Assembly (NCBI RefSeq): GCF_037975245.1
Contig: NC_092564.1
Location: 19,103,984 to 19,167,983 of the forward strand
Source of the DNA: Apostichopus japonicus
Lineage: Eukaryota; Echinodermata; Holothuroidea; Aspidochirotida; Stichopodidae
Length of the DNA: 64,000 nt
Direction: 5' to 3'
Shown: positions 50,201 through 62,200 of the stretch, in pieces
Position numbering within the stretch: position 1 is the first letter of the stretch
Layout of the letters: each line of letters starts with the position of its first letter
Translations under genes and position numbers: made by a program
The notes under the pieces: generated by a model
Seen by the model: only the letters and a program-made list of their open reading frames with translations
What the model was told of the DNA's origin: nothing
Database searches by the model: none

Positions 50201-53200
50201 GTTAATACATATCAAATATATTGCATAATTCACCCACCCACCAGGGGCCCCCCTTCCGTCTACTTCGGGCCTCCTCCAGAGTCTTGGTGGTCCTTCGGGC
50301 CTTCTCCAGATTCTTGGTGGTCTTTCGGATCTGAAAATAACTAGTCTGAAAAACAGTTAAAACATATCAAATACATAACCCACCCACCAACCCGGAGGCC
50401 TCCGTCTGCTTCGTAGTGCATCTTCGCTATGGGTCGTAGTCCGCCCTCTTCATCATCCATCTCCCTGCTATCAAACCTGAAAGAACAATTCTAAGAAAAA
50501 CAGTTAATACATATCAAATATATTGCATAATTCACCCACCCACCACGGGCCCCCACTTCCGTCTGCTTCGGGCCTCCTCCAGAGTCTTGGTGGTCCTTCG
50601 GGCCTCCTCCAGAGTCTTGGTGGTCCTTCGGATCTGAAAATAACTAGTCTGAAAAACAGTTAAAACATATCAAATACATAACCCACCCACCAACCCGGAG
50701 GCCTCCGTCTGCTTCGTAGTGCATCTTCGCTATGTTTCGTAGTCCAGCTTCATCCATCTTCCGATGTCATCCATCTCCCTGCTATCAAACCTGAAAGAAT
50801 AATTCTAAGAAAAACAGTTAATACATATCAAATATATTGCATAATTCACCCACCCACCCGGGGCCCCCCCTTCCGTCTGCTGCGGGCCTCCTCCAGAGTC
50901 GTGGTGGTCCTTCATCTTAATTCATCTTCGTCCACCTTCCGGATCTGAAAATAAATTGTCTGAAAAACAGTTAAAACATATCAAATACATAACCCACCCA
51001 CCAACCCGGAGGCCTCCGTCTGCTTCGTAGTGCATCTTCGCTATGGGTCGTAGTCCAGCTTCATCATCCATCTTCCAATGTCATCCATCTCCCTGCTATC
51101 AAACCTGAAAGAACAATTCTAAGAAAAACAGTTAATACATATCAAATATATTGCATAATTCACCCACCCACCAGGGGCCCCCCCTTCCGTCTGCTTCGGG
51201 CCTCCTCCAGAGTCTTGGTGGTCCTTCGGGTCTCCTCAAGAGTCTTGGTGGTCCTTCGGATCTGAAAATAACTAGTCTGAAAAACAGTTAAAACATATCA
51301 AATACATAACCCACCCACCAACCCGGAGGCCTCCGCCTGCTTCGTAGTGCATCTTCGCTATGGGTCGTAGTCCAGCTTCATCCATCTTCCGATGTCATCC
51401 ATCTCCCTGCTATCAAACCTGAAAGAACAATTCTAAGAAAAACAGTTAATACATATCAAATATATTGCATAATTCACCCAACCACCCAGGGCCCCCCCCC
51501 TTCCGTCTGCTGCGGGCCTCCTCCAGAGTCGTGGTGGTCCTTCATCTTAATTCATCTTCGTCCACCTTCCGGATCTGAATATAAATTGTCTGAAAAACAG
51601 TTAAAACATATCAAATACATAACCCACCCACCAACCCGGAGGCCTCCGTCTGCTTCGTAGTGCATCTTCGCTATGGGTCGTAGTCCAGCTTCATCATCCA
51701 TCTTCCGATGTCATCCATCTCCCTGCTATCAAACCTGAAAGAACAATTCTAAGAAAAACAGTTAATACATATCAAATATATTGTATAATTCACCCACCCA
51801 CCAGGGGCCCCCCCTTCCGTCTGCTTCGGGTCTCCTCCAGAGTCTTGGTGGTCCTTCGGGCCTCCTCCAGAGTCTTGGTGGTCCTTCGGATCTGAAAATA
51901 ACTAGTCTGAAAAACAGTTAAAACATATCAAATACATAACCCACCCACCAACCCGGAGGCCTCCGTCTGCTTCGTAGTGCATCTTCGCTATGGGTCGTAG
52001 TCCAGCTTCATCCATCTTCCGATGTCATCCATCTCCCTGCTATCAAACCTGAAAGAACAATTCTAAGAAAAACAGTTAATACATATCAAATATATTGCAT
52101 AATTCACCCACCCACCCGGGGGCCTCCCCTTCCGTCTGCTGCGGGCCTCCTCCAGAGTCGTGGTGGTCCTTCATCTTAATTCATCTTCGTCCACCTTCCG
52201 GATCTGAAAATAACTAGTCTGAAAAACAGTTAAAACATATCAAATACATAACCCACCCACCAACCCGGAGGCCTCCGTCTGCTTCGTAGTGCATCTTCGC
52301 TATGGGACGTAGTCCAGCTTCATCCATCTTCCGATGTCATCCATCTCCCTGCTATCAAACCTGAAAGAATAATTCTAAGAAAAACCGTTAATACATATCA
52401 AATATATTGCATAATTCACCCACCCAGGGCCCCCCTTTCCGTCTGCTGCGGGCCTCCTCCAGAGTCGTGGTGGTCCTTCATCTTAATTCATCTTCGTCCA
52501 CCTTCCGGATCTGAAAATAACTAGTCTGAAAAACAGTTAAAACATATCAAATACATAACCCACCCACCAACCCGGAGGCCTCCGTCTGCTTCGTAGCGCA
52601 TCTTCGCTATGGGTCGTAGTCCCTCTGCATTATCCATCTTCCGATGTCATCCATCTCCCTGCTATCAAACCTGAAAGAATAATTCTAAGAAAAACCGTTA
52701 ATACATATCAAATATATTGCATAATTCACCCACCCAGGGCCCCCCCTTCCGTCTGCTGCGGGCCTCCTCCAGAGTCGTGGTGGTCCTTCATCTTAATTCA
52801 TCTTCGTCCACCTTCCAGATCTGAAAATAACTAGTCTGAAAAACAGTTAAAACATATCAAATACATAACCAACCCACCAACCCGGAGGCCTCCGTCTGCT
52901 TCGTAGTGCATCTTCGCTATGGGTCGTAGTCCCTCTGCATTATCCATCTTCCGATGTCATCCATCTCCCTGCTATCAAACCTGAAAGAACAATTCTAAGA
53001 AAAACAGATAATACATATCAAATGTATTGCATAATTCACCCACCCGCCAGGGGCCCCCCTTCCGTCTGCTTCGGGCCTCCTCCAGAGTCTTGGTGGTCCT
53101 TCGGGCCTCCTCAAGAGTCTTGGTGGTCCTTCGGATCTGAAAATAACTAGTCTGAAAAACAGTTAAAACATATCAAATACATAACCCACCCACCAACCCG

Positions 53201-56200
53201 GAGGCCTCCGTCTGCTTCGTAGTGCATCTTCGCTATGGGTCGTAGTCCAGCTTCATCCATCTTCCGATGTCATCCATCTCCCTGCTATCAAACCTGAAAG
53301 AACAATTCTAAGAAAAACAGTTAATACATATCAAATATATTGCATAATTCACCCACCCACCCGGGGCCCCCCCTTCCGTCTGCTTCGGGTCTCCTCCAGA
53401 GTCTTGGTGGTCCTTCGGGCCTCCTCCAGAGTCTTGGTGGTCCTTCGGATCTGAAAATAACTAGTCTGAAAAACAGTTAAAACATATCAAATACATAACC
53501 CACCCACCAACCCGGAGGCCTCCGTCTGCTTCGTAGTGCATCTTCGCTATGGGTCGTAGTCCAGCTTCTTCATCCATCTTCCGATGTCATCCATCTCCCT
53601 GCTATCAAACCTGAAAGAACAATTCTAAGAAAAACAGTTAATACATATCAAATATATTGCATAATTCACCCACCCACCCGGGGGCCCCCCTTCCGTCTGC
53701 TGCGGGCCTCCTCCAGAGTCTTGGTGGTCCTTCATCTTAATTCATCTTCGTCCACCTTCCGGATCTGAAAATAACTAGTCCGAAAAACAGTTAAAACATA
53801 TCAAATACATAACCCACCCACCAACCCGGAGGCCTCCGTCTGCTTCGTAGTGCATCTTCGCTATGGGTCGTAGTCCAGCTTCATCATCCATCTCCCTGCT
53901 ATCAAACCTGAAAGGACAATTCTAAGAAAAACAGTTAATACATATCAAATATATTGCATAATTCACCCACCCACCTGGGGCCCCCCCTTGCGTCTGCTTC
54001 GGGCCTCCAGAGTCGTGGTGGTCCTTCATCTTAATTCATCTTCGTCCACCTTCCGGATCTGAAAAAACTAGTCTGAAAAACAGTTAATACATATCAAATA
54101 TATTGCATAATTCACCCACCCACCATGGGCCCCCCCTTCCGTCTGCTTCGGGCCTCCTCCAGAGTCGTGGTGGTCCTTCGGGCCTTCTCCAGATTCTTGG
54201 TGTTCTTTCGGATCTGAAAATAACTAGTCTGAAAAACAGTTAAAACATATCAAATACATAACCCACCCACCAACCCGGAGGCCTCCGTCTGCTTCGTAGT
54301 GCATCTTCTCTATGGGTCGTAGTCCGCCCTCTTCATCATCCATCTTCCGATGTCATCCATCTCCCTGCTATCAAACCTGAAAGAACAATTCTAAGAAAAA
54401 CAGTTAATACATATCAAATATATTGCATAATTCACCCACCCACCAGGGGCCCCCACTTCTGTCTGCTTCGGGCCTCCTCCAGAGTCTTGGTGGTCCTTCG
54501 GGCCTCCTCCAGAGTCTTGGTGGTCCTTCGGATCTAAAAATAACTAGTCTGAAAAACAGTTAAAACATATCAAATACATAACCCACCCGCCAACCCGGAG
54601 GCCTCCGTCTGCTTCGTAGTGCATCTTCGCTATGGGTCGTAGTCCAGCTTCATCCATCTTCCGATGTCATCCATCTCCCTGCTATCAAACCTGAAAGAAC
54701 AATTCTAAGAAAAACAGTTAATACATATCAAATATATTGCATAATTCACCCACCCACCCAGGGCCCCCCCTTCCGTCTGCTGCGGGCCTCCTCTAGAGTC
54801 GTGGTGGTCCTTCATCTTAATTCATCTTCGTCCACCTTCCGGATCTGAAAATAACTAGTCTGAAAAACAGTTAAAACATATCAAATACATAACCCACCCA
54901 CCAACCCGGAGGCCTCCGTCTGCTTCGTAGTGCATCTTCGCTATGGGTCGTAGTCCCTCTGCATTATCCATCTTCCGATGTCATCCATCTCCCTGCTATC
55001 AAACCTGAAAGAACAATTCTAAGAAAAACAGTTAATACATATCAAATATATTGCATAATTCACCCACCCACCAGGGGCCCCCCTTCCGTCTGCTTCGGGC
55101 CTCCTCCAGAGTCGTGGTGGTCCTTCGGGCCTCCTCCAGAGTCTTGGTGGTCCTTCGGATCTGAAAATAACTAGTCTGAAAAACAGTTAAAACATATCAA
55201 ATACATAACCCACCCACCAACCCGGAGGCCTCCGTCTGCTTCGTAGTGCATCTTCGCTATGGGTCGTAGTCCCTCTGCATTATCCATCTTCCGATGTCAT
55301 CCATCTCCCTGCTATCAAACCTGAAAGAACAATTCTAAGAAAAACAGTTAATACATATCAAATATATTGCATAATTCACCCAGGGCCCCCCCCCCTTCCG
55401 TCTGCTGCGGGCCTCCTCCAGAGTCGTGGTGGTCCTTCATCTTAATTCATCTTCGTCCACCTTCCGGATCTGAATATAAATTGTCTGAAAAACAGTTAAA
55501 ACATATCAAATACATAACCCACCCACCAACCCGGAGGCCTCCGTCTGCTTCGTAGTGCATCTTCGCTATGGGTCGTAGTCCAGCTTCATCATCCATCTTC
55601 CGATGTCATCCATCTCCCTGCTATCAAACCTGAAAGAACAATTCTAAGAAAAACAGTTAATACATATCAAATATATTGTATAATTCACCCACCCACCAGG
55701 GCCCCCCCTTCCGTCTGCTTCGGGCCTCCTTCAGAGTCTTGGTGGTCCTTCGGGCCTCCAGAGTCTTGGTGGTCCTTCCGGATCTGAAAATAACTAGTCT
55801 GAATAACAGTTAAAACATATCAAATACATAACCCACCCACCAACCCGGAGGCCTCCGTCTGCTTCGTAGTGCATCTTCGCTATTGGTCGTAGTCCAGCTT
55901 CATCATCCATCTTCCGATGTCATCCATCTCCCTGCTATCAAACCTGAAAGGACAATTCTAAGAAAAACAGTTAATACATATCAAATATATTGCATAATTC
56001 ACCCACCCACCTGGGGCCCCCCCTTGCGTCTGCTTCGGGCCTCCAGAGTCGTGGTGGTCCTTCATCTTAATTCATCTTCGTCCACCTTCCGGATCTGAAA
56101 AAACTAGTCTGAAAAACAGTTAATACATATCAAATATATTGCATAATTCACCCACCCACCATGGGCCCCCCCTTCCGTCTGCTTCGGGCCTCCTCCAGAG

Positions 56201-59200
56201 TCGTGGTGGTCCTTCGGGCCTTCTCCAGATTCTTGGTGTTCTTTCGGATCTGAAAATAACTAGTCTGAAAAACAGTTAAAACATATCAAATACATAACCC
56301 ACCCACCAACCCGGAGGCCTCCGTCTGCTTCGTAGTGCATCTTCTCTATGGGTCGTAGTCCGCCCTCTTCATCATCCATCTTCCGATGTCATCCATCTCC
56401 CTGCTATCAAACCTGAAAGAACAATTCTAAGAAAAACAGTTAATACATATCAAATATATTGCATAATTCACCCACCCACCAGGGGCCCCCACTTCTGTCT
56501 GCTTCGGGCCTCCTCCAGAGTCTTGGTGGTCCTTCGGGCCTCCTCCAGAGTCTTGGTGGTCCTTCGGATCTAAAAATAACTAGTCTGAAAAACAGTTAAA
56601 ACATATCAAATACATAACCCACCCGCCAACCCGGAGGCCTCCGTCTGCTTCGTAGTGCATCTTCGCTATGGGTCGTAGTCCAGCTTCATCCATCTTCCGA
56701 TGTCATCCATCTCCCTGCTATCAAACCTGAAAGAACAATTCTAAGAAAAACAGTTAATACATATCAAATATATTGCATAATTCACCCACCCACCCAGGGC
56801 CCCCCCTTCCGTCTGCTGCGGGCCTCCTCTAGAGTCGTGGTGGTCCTTCATCTTAATTCATCTTCGTCCACCTTCCGGATCTGAAAATAACTAGTCTGAA
56901 AAACAGTTAAAACATATCAAATACATAACCCACCCACCAACCCGGAGGCCTCCGTCTGCTTCGTAGTGCATCTTCGCTATGGGTCGTAGTCCCTCTGCAT
57001 TATCCATCTTCCGATGTCATCCATCTCCCTGCTATCAAACCTGAAAGAACAATTCTAAGAAAAACAGTTAATACATATCAAATATATTGCATAATTCACC
57101 CACCCACCAGGGGCCCCCCTTCCGTCTGCTTCGGGCCTCCTCCAGAGTCGTGGTGGTCCTTCGGGCCTCCTCCAGAGTCTTGGTGGTCCTTCGGATCTGA
57201 AAATAACTAGTCTGAAAAACAGTTAAAACATATCAAATACATAACCCACCCACCAACCCGGAGGCCTCCGTCTGCTTCGTAGTGCATCTTCGCTATGGGT
57301 CGTAGTCCCTCTGCATTATCCATCTTCCGATGTCATCCATCTCCCTGCTATCAAACCTGAAAGAACAATTCTAAGAAAAACAGTTAATACATATCAAATA
57401 TATTGCATAATTCACCCAGGGCCCCCCCCCCTTCCGTCTGCTGCGGGCCTCCTCCAGAGTCGTGGTGGTCCTTCATCTTAATTCATCTTCGTCCACCTTC
57501 CGGATCTGAATATAAATTGTCTGAAAAACAGTTAAAACATATCAAATACATAACCCACCCACCAACCCGGAGGCCTCCGTCTGCTTCGTAGTGCATCTTC
57601 GCTATGGGTCGTAGTCCAGCTTCATCATCCATCTTCCGATGTCATCCATCTCCCTGCTATCAAACCTGAAAGAACAATTCTAAGAAAAACAGTTAATACA
57701 TATCAAATATATTGTATAATTCACCCACCCACCAGGGCCCCCCCTTCCGTCTGCTTCGGGCCTCCTTCAGAGTCTTGGTGGTCCTTCGGGCCTCCAGAGT
57801 CTTGGTGGTCCTTCCGGATCTGAAAATAACTAGTCTGAAAAACAGTTAAAACATATCAAATACATAACCCACCCACCAACCCGGAGGCCTCCGTCTGCTT
57901 CGTAGTGCATCTTCGCTATTGGTCGTAGTCCAGCTTCATCATCCATCTTCCGATGTCATCCATCTCCCTGCTATCAAACCTGAAAGAACAATTCTAAGAA
58001 AAACAGTTAATACTTATCAAATATATTGCATAATTCACCCACCCACCAGGGGCCCCCCCTTCCGTCTGCTTCGGGCCTCTTCCAGAGTCTTGGTGGTCCT
58101 TCGGGCCTCCTCAAGAGTCTTGGTGGTCCTTCAGATCTGAAAATAACTAGTCTGAAAAACAGTTAAAACATATCAAATACATAACCCACCCACCAACCCG
58201 GAGGCCTCCGTCTGCTTCGTAGTGCATCTTCGCTATTGGTCGTAGTCCAGCTTCATCATCCATCTTCCGATGTCATCCATCTCCCTGCTATCAAACCTGA
58301 AAGAACAATTCTAAGAAAAACAGTTAATACTTATCAAATATATTGCATAATTCACCCACCCACCAGGGGCCCCCCCTTCCGTCTGCTTCGGGCCTCTTCC
58401 AGAGTCTTGGTGGTCCTTCGGGCCTCCTCAAGAGTCTTGGTGGTCCTTCGGATCTGAAAATAACTAGTCTGAAAAACAGTTAAAACATATCAAATACATA
58501 ACCCACCCACCAACCCGGAGGCCTCCGCCTGCTTCGTAGTGCATCTTGGCTATGGGTCGTAGTCCAGCTTCATCCATCTTCCAATGTCATCCATCTCCCT
58601 GCTATCAAACCTGAAAGAACAATTCTAAGAAAAACAGTTAATACATATCAAATATATTGCATAATTCACCAACCCACCCAGGGCCCCCCCTTCCGTCTGC
58701 TGCGGGCCTCCTCCAGAGTCTTGGTGGTCCTTCATCTTAATTCATCTTCGTCCACCTTCCGGATCTGAAAATAACTAGTCTGAAAAACAGTTAAAACATA
58801 TCAAATACATAACCCACCCACCAACCCGGAGGCCTCCGTCTGCTTCGTAGTGCATCTTCGCTATTGGTCGTAGTCCAGCTTCATCATCCATCTTCCGATG
58901 TCATCCATCTCCCTGCTACCAAACCTGAAAGAACAATTCTAAGAAAAACAGTTAATACATATCAAATATATTGCATAATTCACCAACCCACCCAGGGCCC
59001 CCCCTTCCGTCTGCTGCGGGCCTCCTCCAGAGTCTTGGTGGTCCTTCATCTTAATTCATCTTCGTCCACCTTCCGGATCTGAAAATAACTAGTCTGAAAA
59101 ACAGTTAAAACATATCAAATACATAACCCACCCACCAACCCGGAGGCCTCCGTCTGCTTTGTAGTGCATCTTCGCTATGGGTCGTAGTCCAGCTTCATTT

Positions 59201-62200
59201 TCCATCTTCCGATGTCATCCATCTCCCTGCTATCAAACCTGAAAGAACAATTCTAAGAAAAACAGTTAATACATATCAAATATATTGTATAATTCACCCA
59301 CCCACCCGGGGGCCCCCCCTTCCGTCTGCTTCGGGCCTCCTCCAGAGTCTTGGTGGTCCTTCGGGCCTCCTCCAGAGTCTTGGTGGTCCTTCGGGCCTCC
59401 TCCAGAGTCTTGGTGGTCCTTCGGATCTGAAAATAACTAGTCTGAAAAACAGTTAAAACATATCAAATACATAACCCACCCACCAACCCGGAGGCCTCCG
59501 TCTGCTTCGTAGTGCATCTTCGCTATGGGTCGTAGTCCAGCTTCATCATCCATCTTCCGATGTCATCCATCTCCCTGCTATCAAACCTGAAAGAACAATT
59601 CTAAGAAAAACAGTTAATACATATCAAATATATTGCATAATTCACCCACCCACCCGGGGCCCCCCCTTCCGTCTGCTTCGGGCCTCCTCCAGAGTCGTGG
59701 TGGTCGTCATCTTAATTCATCTTCGTCCACCTTCCGGATCTGAAAATAACTAGTCTGAAAAACAGTTAAAACATATCAAATACATAACCCACCCACCAAC
59801 CCGGAGGCCTCCGTCTGCTTCGTAGTGCATCTTGGCTATGGGTCGTAGTCCAGCTTCATCATCCATCTCCCGATGTCATCCATCTACCTGCTATCAAACC
59901 TGAAAGGACAATTCTTAGAAAAACAGTTAATACATATCAAATATATTGCATAATTCACCCACCCACCTGGGGCCCCCCCTTCCGTCTGCTTCGGGCCTCC
60001 AGAGTCTTGGTGGTCCTTCATCTTAATTCATCTTCGTCCACCTTCCGGATCTGAAAAAAGTAGTCTGAAAAACAGTTAAAACATATCAAATACATAACCC
60101 ACCCACCAACCCGGAGGCCTCCGTCTGCTTCGTAGTGCATCTTCGCTATGGGTCGTAGTCCAGCTTCATCATCCATCTTCCGATGTCATCCATCTCCCTG
60201 CTATCAAACCTGAAAGAACAATTCTAAGAAAAACAGTTAATACATATCAAATATATTGCAAAATTCACCCACCCACCAGGGGCCCCCCCTTCCGTCTGCT
60301 TCGGGCCTCCTCCAGAGTCGTGGTGGTCCTTCGGGCCTCCTCCAGATTCTTGGTGGTCCTTCGGATCTGAAAATAACTAGTCTGAAAAACAGTTAAAACA
60401 TATCAAATACATAACCCACCCACCAACCCGGAGGCCTCCGTCTGCTTCGTAGTGCATCTTTGCTATGGGTCGTAGTCCAGCTTCATCATCCATCTTCCGA
60501 TGTCATCCATCTCCCTGCTATCAAACCTGAAAGAACAATTCTAAGAAAAACAGTTAATACATATCAAATATATTGCATAATTCACCCACCCAGCCGGGGC
60601 CCCCCCTTCCGTCTGCTGCGGGCCTCCTCCAGAATCGTGGTGGTCCTTCATCTTAATTCATCTTCGTCCACCTTCCGGATCTGAAAATAACTAGTCTGAA
60701 AAACAGTTAAAACATATCAAATACATAACCCACCCACCAACCCGGAGGCCTCCGTCTGCTTCGAAGTGCATCTTCGCTATGGGTCGTAGTCCCTCTGCAT
60801 TATCCAACTTCCGATGTCATCCATCTCCCTGCTATCAAACCTGAAAGAACAATTCTAAGAAAAACAGTTAATACATATCAAATATATTGCATAATTCACC
60901 CACCCACCAGGGGCCCCCCCACCGTCTGCTTCGGGCCTCCTCCAGAGTCGTGGTGGTCCTTCGGGCCTCCTCCAGAGTCTTGGTGGTCCTTCGGATCTGA
61001 AAATAACTAGTCTGAAAAACAGTTAAAACATATCAAATACATAACCCACCCACCAACCCGGAGGCCTCCGTCTGCTTCGAAGTGCATCTTCGCTATGGGT
61101 CGTAGTCCCTCTGCATTATCCAACTTCCGATGTCATCCATCTCCCTGCTATCAAACCTGAAAGAACAATTCTAAGAAAAACAGTTAATACATATCAAATA
61201 TATTGCATAATTCACCCACCCACCAGGGGCCCCCCCACCGTCTGCTTCGGGCCTCCTCCAGAGTCGTGGTGGTCCTTCGGGCCTCCTCCAGAGTCTTGGT
61301 GGTCCTTCGGATCTGAAAATAACTAGTCTGAAAAACAGTTAAAACATATCAAATACATAACCCACCCACCAACCCGGAGGCCTCCGTCTGCTTCGTAGTG
61401 CATCTTGGCTATGGGTCGTAGTCCAGCTTCATCATCCATCTTCCGATGTCATCCAGCTCCCTGCTATCAAACCTGAAAGAACAATTCTAAGAAAAACAGT
61501 TAATACATATCAAATATATTGCATAATTCACCCAGCACCCACCCAGGGCCATCCCCTTCCGTCTGCTGCGGGCCTCCTCTAGAGTCGTGGTGGTCCTTCA
61601 TCTTAATTCATCTTCGTCCACCTTCCGGATCTGAATATAAATTGTCAAAAAAACAGTTAAAACATATCAAATACATAACCCACCCACCAACCCGGAGGCC
61701 TCCGTCTGCTTCGTAGTGCATCTTCGCTATGGGTCGTAGTCCAGCTTCATCATCCATCTTCCGATGTCATCCATCTCCCTGCTATCAAACCTGAAAGAAC
61801 AATTCTAAGAAAAACAGTTAATACATATCAAATATATTGTATAATTCACCCACCCACCAGGGCCCCCCCCTTCCGTCTGCTTCGGGCCTCCTCCAGAGTG
61901 TTGGTGGTCCTTCGGGCCTCCTCCAGAGTCTTGGTGGTCCTTCCGGATCTGAAAATAACTAGTCTGAAAAACAGTTAAAACATATCAAATACATAACCCA
62001 CCCACCAACCCGGAGGCCTCCGTCTGCTTCGTAGTGCATCTTCGCTATTGGTCGTAGTCCAGCTTCATCATCCATCTTCCGATGTCATCCATCTCCCTGC
62101 TATCAAACCTGAAAGAACAATTCTAAGAAAAACAGTTAATACATATCAAATATATTGCATAATTCACCCACCCACCAGGGGCCCCCACTTCCGTCTGCTT

